From contig NZ_KE383821.1 of the NCBI RefSeq assembly GCF_000422385.1, positions 1 through 51,889 of the forward strand: a DNA stretch of 51,889 nucleotides. The letters are read 5' to 3'. The translations under genes and the position numbers were made by a program. The notes below the pieces were generated by a model. That model ran no database searches, had not been told where the DNA came from, and saw only the letters and a list, made by a program, of their open reading frames with translations. This DNA comes from Microbacterium indicum DSM 19969. Lineage in GTDB: Bacteria > Actinomycetota > Actinomycetes > Actinomycetales > Microbacteriaceae. Below are positions 10,213 through 17,244 of this stretch, in pieces (positions within the stretch are counted from its first letter, which is position 1; each line of letters begins with the position of its first letter).

Positions 10213-10625
10213 ATGACCGACATCGCCCTCCCCGCCGTCGCGATCGACGTACCCGCAGAAGGTCTGACGCTGGGCCAGTCGGCAGCCGCCATGGGCATCG
10301 CCTCGGAGACGCTCCGCTACTACGCCTGCTGAGAGACCCCACGCCCCGGGATGCCGGAGGACGACGACGCTTCCATCGCGAGGATCTCGAATGGATCGCC
10401 GCTGTGCTGATGCTGCGCCAGACCGGCATGCAGATCTCCGGCATCCGGCACATCGCCGAGCTGAGCCGGAGACCGGGCACCGAGCGCGAGCGTCTCGACG
10501 TCTTCGTGGACCATCGCCGCCACGTTCTCGCGATGCTCGCACGGACACGCCTGCACCTGGAAGCCATCGAACAGAAGATCGCCGCCTACCGCGAAGTTCT
10601 CGCAGAAGGAGAGGACGAGGAATAA
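10213..10625 (+). pseudogene. MerR-family transcriptional regulator, internally deleted
   Basis: The ATG at 10213 starts a MerR protein: LTLGQSAAAMGIASETLRYY is the recognition helix-turn-helix. After the second Tyr the frame hits a stop (TGA at about 10,330). In another frame the family continues from LLRDPTPRDAGGRRRFHRED through LEWIAAVLMLRQTGMQISGI and a C-terminal coiled coil to TAA at 10,625. About 10 bases (the codons for the usual Glu-Arg-Ala-Gly) appear deleted. The gene therefore cannot make the normal protein. It is followed immediately by an AKR gene, the usual target of such regulators. Confidence 0.85.
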
Positions 10626-11602
10626 GACAGCATGCGCTCGGCGACGGGCTCACCGTCTCAGCCATCAGCCTCGGAGCGATGGGCATGAACGCGTTCTACG
10701 GCCCCAGCGACGAGAAGGAGTCCATCGCGGCTCTCCAGCATGCCGTCGACAGCGTCGTGAGCTTCATCGACACAGCCGAGGCATACGGCCCCTTCACCAA
10801 CGAGAAGCTGATCGGCCGGGCACTCGGGCACCGCCGCGACGAGGTCACCCTGGCGACCAAGGCATCGGCCGAGACCGACGACGACGGCACTGTGCACGGC
10901 CGCAACGGCACCCCCGCGTACATCCGACACGCGTGCGAGCCCTCGCTCCGGCACCTGGGCACCGACGTGATCGACCTCTATTACCTGCACCGCGCCGACC
11001 CCGCCGTGCCGATCGAGGAGAGCGTCGGCGCGATGTCGGAGCTCGTCCGCGAGGGCAAGATCCGCCACATCGGCCTCTCCGAGGTCTCGGCCACGACGAT
11101 GCGCCGCGCACACGCCGTGCACCCGATCGCTGCCATGCAGTCGGAGTTCTCGCTCTTCGCCCGCGACATCCTGCACAACGAGGAGAAGGTGACCGCTAAC
11201 GAGCTGGGGATCGGGTTCGTGGCGTTCTCACCGCTCGGGAGAGGAGTGCTCTCCGACGGCATCCGCCGTCTCGACGATCTCGCCCCCGACGACGCCCGGC
11301 GCGGTGTGCCGCGCTTCGCGCCTTCGGCCTTCGCCGCCAACCGGAGGCTCGTCGAGCGCGTCGAGCGGATCGCCGAACGCATCGGCGCGACGGTGGCGCA
11401 GGTCGCCCTCGCCTGGGTTTTCGCGGAGGGCGTCGTCCCGATCCCGGGTACCCGGCATCGAGAGCGCCTCGACGAGAACGCGGCGGCCGCGGGAATCATG
11501 CTCGACGAAGCCACCCGACGCGAGCTCGCCCGAGCACTTCCCGCGACCGAGATCGTGGGCTCCCGGGACGGGATCGACGCGCCGACGGGCACCGACCGCT
11601 GA
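10622..11602 (+). CDS. Aldo/keto reductase with lost start codon (ATA)
   Basis: The protein sequence is a complete AKR of 326 residues if read from 10622: ALGDGLTVSAISLGAMGM, DTAEAYG with the catalytic Asp and Tyr, LATKAS with the Lys, YYLHRADP with the His, and IPGTRHRERLDENAAAA near the end. The codon aligned with the initiator Met is ATA (10,622-10,624), and no ATG or GTG occurs in frame until ATG 10,679, which would delete the first beta-strand. A G-to-A change in an ancestral ATGA overlap would explain both this ATA and the TAA that ends merR. Weak initiation at ATA, or at 10,679, is possible; functionally the gene is doubtful. It is closest in style to the AKR at 679. Confidence 0.75.
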   Translation: MRQHALGDGLTVSAISLGAMGMNAFYGPSDEKESIAALQHAVDSVVSFIDTAEAYGPFTNEKLIGRALGHRRDEVTLATKASAETDDDGTVHGRNGTPAYIRHACEPSLRHLGTDVIDLYYLHRADPAVPIEESVGAMSELVREGKIRHIGLSEVSATTMRRAHAVHPIAAMQSEFSLFARDILHNEEKVTANELGIGFVAFSPLGRGVLSDGIRRLDDLAPDDARRGVPRFAPSAFAANRRLVERVERIAERIGATVAQVALAWVFAEGVVPIPGTRHRERLDENAAAAGIMLDEATRRELARALPATEIVGSRDGIDAPTGTDR

Positions 11603-11716
11603 TCGATGCTCCGCCTCACCGAGCCGCGGCACGGGGCGCGGATCGGGGGGCCTCCCCGCGGTGCCTCATCGGACGGGGCGCAGAGGCGCGGCTGCGGCCG
11701 CCGACACGTCAGACCG

Positions 11717-11754
11717 GCGGGGCCGCGCCATCCCCCCGGATGACGCGGCCCCGC
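11717..11754. terminator. Bidirectional hairpin between convergent genes
   Basis: Perfect 11-bp arms GCGGGGCCGCG (11,717-11,727) and CGCGGCCCCGC (11,744-11,754) flank a 16-nt loop between the convergent AKR and fasciclin genes. There is no T-run, which is common for actinobacterial terminators. Confidence 0.6.
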
Positions 11755-11776
11755 AGCTCTCTGCGATCCCGAGGTG

Positions 11777-12454
11777 TCACTCCGACGGGGGCATCAGCAC
11801 GGAGTCGATGAGGTACACCACGGCGTTCGACGTCTGGACGCCGCCGCAGATCACCATGGCTTCGTCGTTCACCATCCACTCGTCGCCGCTGCCGGTGACT
11901 TCGAGGTCCTCTCCCTCCACCGTCGTGTGGGTGCCCTCGATGTCGGCCGGTTCGATCTGGCCGGGAAGGACGTGGTACGTCAGGATCGACGTGAGCAGAT
12001 CCGCGTCGCTCTGCAGCGTCTCAATCGTATCCGCGTCGATCTTCGCGAACGCGTCGTCGACGGGAGCGAAGACCGTGAACTCGTCTCCGTTGAGCGTGTC
12101 GACGAGGTCCACATCCGGGTTCAGCTCACCGGAGACCGCCGAGACGAGCGTGGTGAGCATCGGGTTGTTCGAGGCGGCCACCGCCACGGGGTCCTGGGAC
12201 ATGCCCTGGATCGAACCGGCGCCGTCGGGCACCTGCTCGGCGTAATCGGCGCAGCCGGGACCGACGAGGTTCGCCGCCGGGTCCATGCTGTCCGTGTCGG
12301 TGCTCGGCGAAACCTCCTCCATCGGCGTCGAGGACGAGCCGGTGTCGGTGTCGGTGTCGTCGGTCGTGTCGCCCATCGAGCAGGCCGAAAGCGCGAGGGC
12401 TCCGGCGAACACGAGCGACAGGCTCGCCGTGATCTTCTTCTGGGTGCTGAGCAT
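11777..12454 (-). CDS. Fasciclin-domain (FAS1) lipoprotein, MPT83/MPT70-like
   Basis: This 225-aa secreted lipoprotein starts at ATG 12454 with GGAGG 5 nt upstream. The signal peptide ends in the lipobox LALSAC, so Cys25 should be lipidated. An acidic Thr/Asp/Ser-rich linker follows, then [12 protein letters not shown] and a single FAS1 domain ([60 protein letters not shown]). This is the MPT70/MPT83 architecture known from mycobacteria, where the genes flank dipZ and are controlled by SigK. Here dipZ is divergent and sigK/rskA follow it, so the same regulon is likely. A candidate SigK promoter is listed separately. Role: cell-surface adhesion or matrix interaction, by family. Confidence 0.93.
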   Translation of the reverse strand: MLSTQKKITASLSLVFAGALALSACSMGDTTDDTDTDTGSSSTPMEEVSPSTDTDSMDPAANLVGPGCADYAEQVPDGAGSIQGMSQDPVAVAASNNPMLTTLVSAVSGELNPDVDLVDTLNGDEFTVFAPVDDAFAKIDADTIETLQSDADLLTSILTYHVLPGQIEPADIEGTHTTVEGEDLEVTGSGDEWMVNDEAMVICGGVQTSNAVVYLIDSVLMPPSE

Positions 12455-12471
12455 GACTACCTCCGGTGTCG

Positions 12472-12489
12472 GAGCCCGCGAGCGGGCTC
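12472..12489 (-). promoter_or_regulatory. 5' UTR hairpin of the fasciclin gene
   Basis: GAGCCCGC (12,472-12,479) and GCGGGCTC (12,482-12,489) form a tight stem just upstream of the ribosome binding site, inside the predicted leader. It may affect translation or stability; function unknown. Confidence 0.4.
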
Positions 12490-12532
12490 TTCGTCTGGGA
12501 TGCACACCGCGGGACACGGCGTACGACAAGGT

Positions 12533-12559
12533 ATTCGGAACCCCCGCCAGATCGGATGG
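12533..12559 (-). promoter_or_regulatory. Candidate SigK promoter of the fasciclin gene
   Basis: On the minus strand CCATCC (12,554-12,559) and CCGAAT (12,533-12,538) are spaced by 15 bp, about 80 nt upstream of the fasciclin start. These hexamers match the mycobacterial SigK consensus as I remember it (CCATCC / CCGAAT). The presence of a SigK/RskA pair 2 kb away makes chance occurrence less likely. Spacing and start site need experimental proof. Confidence 0.65.
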
Positions 12560-12659
12560 GGCGATCCGGAAGCCGATCGAGATCTCCGTCGGAGCCGCGC
12601 CGACCAATCCGATGCGCCGTCGTGCACGAACCACTCACGACCAACGGAAGGGATCGCGC

Positions 12660-14390
12660 ATGTCGATCATCCTCATCGGGCTGCTGGGCGGCCTCATCAC
12701 CGGCATTTCGCCCTGCATCCTGCCGGTGCTCCCCGTCATCTTCCTCACGGCGGGTGCGCAATCGGCGCGCTTCGCGGGCGCGGGCGGAGAATCGACCGAC
12801 GCCGTGCAGGCACGGCGGTCTCGGCCGTTCCTGGTGATCCTCGGGCTCGTCGTGAGCTTCACGCTTGTGACGCTCGTCGGCTCGCTCCTGCTCGGCGCCC
12901 TGGGCCTCCCACAGGACATCCTGCGTTGGATCGGCATCGCGGTGCTCATCGTGATCGGCGTCAGCCTCGTCATCCCGCGCATCGCTCACCTGTTGGAGAA
13001 GCCGTTCCAGTGGATCCCGACGCGCCAGGTGTCGAACAACGGAAACGGGTTCGGAGTCGGGCTGGCGCTCGGAGCCGTCTTCGTGCCCTGTGCCGGGCCT
13101 GTGCTCGCCGCGATCATCGTGGCCGGCTCCACGGGGCGAATCGGGTGGGACACCGTGATGCTGACCGCCGCATTCGCGATCGGAGTGGCCGTGCCGCTGC
13201 TGGCGTTCGCCCTCGCCGGGCGCGGGGTGATCGAGCGCGTGCGCGCCTTCCGCACCCGCGAACGCGGCCTGCGGATCACGGCCGGCGTGGCGATGATCGC
13301 GCTCGCCGTGGGCATCGCCTTCAACGTCCCGCAGATCCTCCAGCGGCTGGTGCCCGACTACACAGCGGCCCTGCAGCAGGAGCTCACCGACTCCGACGAG
13401 GCGCAGGAGGCGCTGGATCTCGGCGGGCTGGTCAACGACGAGAACAGAGACCTCGACAAGTGCACGAACGGCGCAGCCGAACTCGAGTCGTGCGGCACGG
13501 CGCCGAGCCTCACGGGCATCGCGGGGTGGCTGAACACCCCAGGAGGCGAGTCCGTCGACCTCGCCGACCTTAGGGGACACGTCGTGCTGATCGACTTCTG
13601 GGCCTACTCGTGCATCAACTGCCAGAGGAGCATCCCGCATGTCGTGGCCTGGGACGAGGCGTATCGAGAAGCAGGGCTCGAGGTCATCGGCATCCACTCG
13701 CCCGAGTACGCCTTCGAGAAGGACGAGAGCAACGTCTCGGCGGGGGCACGTGACTTCGGCATCGAGTACCCCGTCGCGCTCGACAACGACCTGTCGACGT
13801 GGACGAACTACCGCAACCGCTACTGGCCGGCGCATTACCTGATCGACGCCGACGGCACGGTTCGGCACATCTCGTTCGGGGAGGGAAACTACGACGCGAC
13901 CGAACGGCTCATCCGCGAGCTCCTGCAGGATGCCGACCCGGACGTGACGCTGCCGAGTCCGACCGACGTCGATGACCGGACACCGGAAGGGGGATCGACG
14001 ACGCAGGAGACCTTCCTCGGGTCGTCGAAGGATGTCAACTTCGCCGGGCCTGATGCCTATCGCGCTGGTCGCGGCGAGTTCTCCTATCCCGCCGATCAGC
14101 CCGATGACACGTTCGCCCTCGACGGGGACTGGCAGGTCGAGACCCAGTTCGCGACGCCGGCCTCCGCGAGCGCGCACATCCGCCTGGCCTTCCGCGCCTC
14201 CGAGGTGCGTATGGTGCTGGCCGGCGACGGCGACGTGCGGGTGCGGTCGGAATCGGGTCAGGAGCAGACGCTGCACGTTTCGGGCACGCCGAAGTCGTAC
14301 CGGATCGTCGATGACGGAACCGGCGAGGCGCAGATCGTGGATGTCGAAGTCGGCGCCGGCGTCGAGGCCTACTCGTTCACGTTCGGGTGA
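12660..14390 (+). CDS. dipZ: DipZ-like thiol-disulfide transporter with thioredoxin domain
   Basis: This 576-aa three-part protein starts at ATG 12660 after GGAAGGG. Residues 1-225 form a CcdA/DsbD-like membrane domain with the paired cysteines GISPCILPVLP (Cys19) and FVPCAGPV (Cys144), which carry electrons across the membrane. A linker with Cys268 and Cys278 follows, then a TlpA/AhpC-type thioredoxin domain with the active site WAYSCINCQRS (Cys318, Cys321). The C-terminal 150 residues form a beta-rich domain typical of DipZ. It moves reductant to extracytoplasmic thiols. In Mycobacterium the homologue sits between mpt83 and mpt70; here it is divergent from the fasciclin gene and 42 bp upstream of the sigma factor, so likely co-transcribed with it. 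Confidence 0.93.
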   Translation: MSIILIGLLGGLITGISPCILPVLPVIFLTAGAQSARFAGAGGESTDAVQARRSRPFLVILGLVVSFTLVTLVGSLLLGALGLPQDILRWIGIAVLIVIGVSLVIPRIAHLLEKPFQWIPTRQVSNNGNGFGVGLALGAVFVPCAGPVLAAIIVAGSTGRIGWDTVMLTAAFAIGVAVPLLAFALAGRGVIERVRAFRTRERGLRITAGVAMIALAVGIAFNVPQILQRLVPDYTAALQQELTDSDEAQEALDLGGLVNDENRDLDKCTNGAAELESCGTAPSLTGIAGWLNTPGGESVDLADLRGHVVLIDFWAYSCINCQRSIPHVVAWDEAYREAGLEVIGIHSPEYAFEKDESNVSAGARDFGIEYPVALDNDLSTWTNYRNRYWPAHYLIDADGTVRHISFGEGNYDATERLIRELLQDADPDVTLPSPTDVDDRTPEGGSTTQETFLGSSKDVNFAGPDAYRAGRGEFSYPADQPDDTFALDGDWQVETQFATPASASAHIRLAFRASEVRMVLAGDGDVRVRSESGQEQTLHVSGTPKSYRIVDDGTGEAQIVDVEVGAGVEAYSFTFG

Positions 14391-14432
14391 TGGCTCGCGT
14401 CCGAGGTCGCCGATGCAGAACGGAGATAGTGC

Positions 14433-15035
14433 ATGCTGGAGCCCATGGTGATCGACGGCGTGGACTTCCGTGAGGGGGATGCCGATCCGGTCGACCACGT
14501 AGCCGCCCTTCTGCTGCGCACAGCAGACGGAGATCGAGACGCCTTCACGCAGCTGTACGACATGCTGTCCCCGCGCGTATTCGGTCTCATCGTGCGCGTT
14601 CTCGTCGACCATCATCAGAGCGAAGAGGTGCTGCAGGAGGTCTTCATCGAGGTGTGGCAATCCGCCGCGCGGTTCGCTCCGAATAAGGGACAGGGCCGGG
14701 GGTGGGTGCTCACCATCGCGCACCGGAGAGCCGTCGACCGCGTGCGCACCGCACAAGCGAGAACACGGCGCGACATGCGAGTGGGGATCCGGGATCTCGA
14801 GGTCGCGCGTGACGGAGTCGCCGAGGAGGTGGAGTCGAGAGTAGAGGGGAGACGTGTGGTGGCGGCGCTGGGCACGTTGCCCGCCCCGCAGCGGGACGCT
14901 CTGATCCTGGCCTACTACGGCGGTTACAGTCAGAGTGAGATCGCGGCGATGACCGGCTCCCCGCTGGGCACGGTGAAGACAAGGATGCGAGACGGCGTCT
15001 CGAAGTTGCGTCAGGAGATGGGGGCGACACCGTGA
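14433..15035 (+). CDS. sigK: ECF RNA polymerase sigma factor, SigK type
   Basis: This 200-aa protein has sigma region 2 (DAFTQLYDMLSPRVFGLIVRVL, SEEVLQEVFIEVWQSAARF, GWVLTIAHRRAVDRVR) and region 4 (LPAPQRDALILAYYGGYSQSE, GTVKTRMRDGVSKLR). Its length and sequence fit the SigK/SigL-like ECF group that pairs with RskA anti-sigma factors. The ATG at 14433 has CGGAGA about 8 nt upstream; ATG 14445 is an alternative. The stop overlaps the next gene as GTGA, the classic sigma/anti-sigma coupling. It should direct RNA polymerase to the CCATCC/CCGAAT promoter of the fasciclin gene and perhaps to its own operon, for which I saw no clear promoter. Confidence 0.9.
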   Translation: MLEPMVIDGVDFREGDADPVDHVAALLLRTADGDRDAFTQLYDMLSPRVFGLIVRVLVDHHQSEEVLQEVFIEVWQSAARFAPNKGQGRGWVLTIAHRRAVDRVRTAQARTRRDMRVGIRDLEVARDGVAEEVESRVEGRRVVAALGTLPAPQRDALILAYYGGYSQSEIAAMTGSPLGTVKTRMRDGVSKLRQEMGATP

Positions 15036-15826
15036 ACGACGAGGCGTTCGCCGAGCTCTCGGCTGCACATGCCATGGGTGCGCTGTCGCCCGACGACGAG
15101 CGCATCTACCGTGAGGCGCTCGCCGCCCACCCGGAGTGGCAGGCGATCGTCGACATCGATGCCGCGACCGTCGCTTCTCTCGGCGACGGTGTCAGCGAGA
15201 TCGCACCGCCCCCGCACGTGCGCGACACGATCGTCTCCCGCATCACGGGGATGGGACAAGACGATGCGCCCCGACACGCACCGGGGGGTGCTCCCGCTGC
15301 GGCGGAGGACCCAGAGCGCAAGCGAACGCCGCACGCCGCCGCTCCAGAGCGTCCCGCTCCGCGTCGGCGATGGGCCCTGTGGGCGTTCGCGCTCGCCGCG
15401 TGCCTCGTCGTGCTGGGCGGCGCGGGTTTCGGAGCCGCCTCTCTCAGCGGCTGGCTGAACCGCCCCGTCTCGGTCGTGGCGCTCGACGAGATCGAGCGAG
15501 CGCTGGACGCACGCGCGGCAACGGCCGAACTCGTCGACGGCGGAGAGGCGACGGCGCACTGGTCGGAGAGCGTGGGCGAGGCAGTCGTGGTCGCGCAGGG
15601 ACTGCCGTCGATCTCCGAGGACCAGAGCTTCGAGCTGTGGTTCGTCCGAGGCGACGAGCCGATCGCCGCCGGCACCTTCACGGCAGCGGACGAGGGCCGC
15701 GCCACCGCGCTGATGGAGGGCGAGATGCGCCCGGGGGACCTGATCGCCGTCACGATCGAAGAGGAGGGCGGATCGCAGACCGGTCAGCCGACCTCAGACC
15801 CGATCGTCGTCATCGACACCGCGTGA
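15032..15826 (+). CDS. rskA: Anti-sigma-K factor RskA
   Basis: This 264-aa protein has an N-terminal cytoplasmic anti-sigma domain (FAELSAAHAMGALSPDDERIY). One membrane helix follows (about residues 112-135, RWALWAFALAACLVVLGGAG), then an extracytoplasmic RskA domain (WSESVGEAVVVAQGLPSI, FELWFVRGDEPIAAGTF, GDLIAVTIEEEGGSQ). Proteins of this type hold SigK at the membrane until regulated proteolysis by a site-2 protease releases it. The GTG at 15032 overlaps the sigma factor stop, giving equimolar translation. The large Pro/Ala/Arg-rich linker before the helix (about residues 75-110) is a little longer than usual. Confidence 0.92.
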   Translation: MNDEAFAELSAAHAMGALSPDDERIYREALAAHPEWQAIVDIDAATVASLGDGVSEIAPPPHVRDTIVSRITGMGQDDAPRHAPGGAPAAAEDPERKRTPHAAAPERPAPRRRWALWAFALAACLVVLGGAGFGAASLSGWLNRPVSVVALDEIERALDARAATAELVDGGEATAHWSESVGEAVVVAQGLPSISEDQSFELWFVRGDEPIAAGTFTAADEGRATALMEGEMRPGDLIAVTIEEEGGSQTGQPTSDPIVVIDTA

Positions 15827-16022
15827 CGGGCCGTTCCCGACGGGGCTCCCGAGGGATCGCGCGCAGCGCACGGGACCGGATCCGCCCCGCTGCGGTCCGC
15901 CGCGTTCGCCCGTCCGCGGCCGGATGGTTCCAGCGTCACGGTCGACGTGCAGCAGCGAGAAGAGCTGACGACGGTCCCCGTGTCGCACGATCGCCATCCG
16001 ACACGAGCTCCTGGCGCACCGA

Positions 16023-16059
16023 CGAGAAGGAGCTCGGCCATCGGCCGGGCTCCTTCTCG
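16023..16059. terminator. Strong hairpin between rskA and tRNA-Ala
   Basis: CGAGAAGGAGC (16,023-16,033) pairs perfectly with GCTCCTTCTCG (16,049-16,059). The loop can form an extra GGCC/GGCC stem. It lies between convergent transcripts (rskA rightward, tRNA leftward) and can serve both. The remaining sequence of 15,827-16,115 holds no gene. Confidence 0.65.
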
Positions 16060-16115
16060 TGACTGTGGTCTCGATCGCGACTCAGATGTCTCCTCTGTCG
16101 CGACTCGTCACATTG

Positions 16116-16188
16116 TGGACCTAAGGGGATTCGAACCCCTGACCTTCTCATTGCGAACGAGACGCGCTACCAACTGCGCCATAGGCCC
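16116..16188 (-). tRNA. tRNA-Ala (anticodon CGC)
   Basis: The 73-nt cloverleaf reads GGGCCTATGGCGCAGTTGG at its 5' end on the minus strand. The anticodon loop TTCGCAA gives CGC, the T-arm is GGTTCGAATCC, and the acceptor 3' strand is TAGGTCC with discriminator A. The G3:U70 pair, the main identity element for alanyl-tRNA synthetase, is present. CCA is not encoded. Confidence 0.97.
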
Positions 16189-16239
16189 GTACAACCCGAG
16201 CAACGTTACCAGAGCTCGCGTCGCGGCGCGAAATCGGGG

Positions 16240-17169
16240 TCAGCCCGCGGCGCGTCGCGCCAGCAGCTCGCGCACGTGCTGCTCGATCTCGGCGTCATCG
16301 ACGCGGCCCATCTGCGCGAAGCGCTCGCGCTCGCGCTCGATCGACACGGGGGCCGGGCGCTGGGCCTCGAGGCGCTCGCGCCCCGCCGCCTCGAGAGCGG
16401 CCTGGCGCAGGAGCTCCTGCGCCGACGCGGCCCCGACGGCGTCGGCGGCGCTGGATCCTGCCGTCGCCGTGAGCGGGGCGGGAAGGCGGCGAGGAGTCCA
16501 GCCGCGATCCTCGGGGTTGAGCAGCTGCGGCTCGTAGCGCCTCTCGGCGCGCGCCGGTTCGACGGCGACGGGCGCGCGGGAGGCGCTGCGGACGCGCGAC
16601 GCGACCGAGGCCATGCGGCGGATCACGACGGCGCCCGCGACGAACGACGCGGCGCCGACGGCGATCCACGTCCACTGCCCCGTGGCCGCGAACTGCCACG
16701 CGCCGAGGCCCGCGACGACGAGGCCCACGGCCGCGAGGGTCGTCGCGACGAGGCGCAGGCGGCGCCGTGCGCGCGCCTGGCCGATGCGCGGATCCGCGCG
16801 CAGAGCCGCGAGGCGCGCCCGCTCGTCCTCGGCCGCCGCGATGCGCGAGAGGCGCTCGGCCTCGACCTCGCGCTTCTTCTGCGCGAGGGCCAGCTTGTCG
16901 GTGCGGTCGCGCAGGCGATCGTCTTCGGCCTGCATGCGCTTCACGAGGCGCTGCTGCTTCGCGGCCTCACGGCGCGACAGCTCGATGCGGACCTCTTCGG
17001 GCGTTTCGCTCGTCTCGGCGAGCACGCGCAGCGCCTGGTTGAGGACGACGGCGTTGCGTTCGGCGGCGTTGTAGCGCACCTTGGCGTGCCAGCTGGGCAG
17101 CAGGTACACGAGCCACAGCAGCGCGACGACGAGTGCGATCGCGCCGCCTCCGAGAATCTGCCCACCCAT
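16240..17169 (-). CDS. Conserved actinobacterial membrane protein with coiled coil, function unknown
   Basis: This 309-aa protein has an N-terminal membrane helix (about residues 8-25, ALVVALLWLVYLLPSW) and a long charged coiled-coil segment (about 66-124, rich in Arg, Glu, Ala). Two more helices lie at about 137-160 and 165-187, followed by a Pro/Ala-rich tail ending VDDAEIEQHVRELLARRAAG. I recognise the layout as a Microbacteriaceae family often labelled large exoprotein without functional evidence. The ATG at 17169 begins the family-typical MGGQILGGGAI. It is upstream of tRNA-Ala on the same strand, 50 bp away, and probably monocistronic. No catalytic motif is visible. Confidence 0.85.
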   Translation of the reverse strand: MGGQILGGGAIALVVALLWLVYLLPSWHAKVRYNAAERNAVVLNQALRVLAETSETPEEVRIELSRREAAKQQRLVKRMQAEDDRLRDRTDKLALAQKKREVEAERLSRIAAAEDERARLAALRADPRIGQARARRRLRLVATTLAAVGLVVAGLGAWQFAATGQWTWIAVGAASFVAGAVVIRRMASVASRVRSASRAPVAVEPARAERRYEPQLLNPEDRGWTPRRLPAPLTATAGSSAADAVGAASAQELLRQAALEAAGRERLEAQRPAPVSIERERERFAQMGRVDDAEIEQHVRELLARRAAG

Positions 17170-17244
17170 GCGACAAAGGTAGGGGACGGATCCCCTCGAT
17201 CCGGTCGCGCGCGGGGCGTGTCGGGCGCCCCGCGCGCGCCGCGA

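Noticed and set aside
15784..16151. Small frames between rskA and tRNA-Ala on both strands
   Set aside because: They cross the terminator hairpin and the tRNA and have shadow-type composition.
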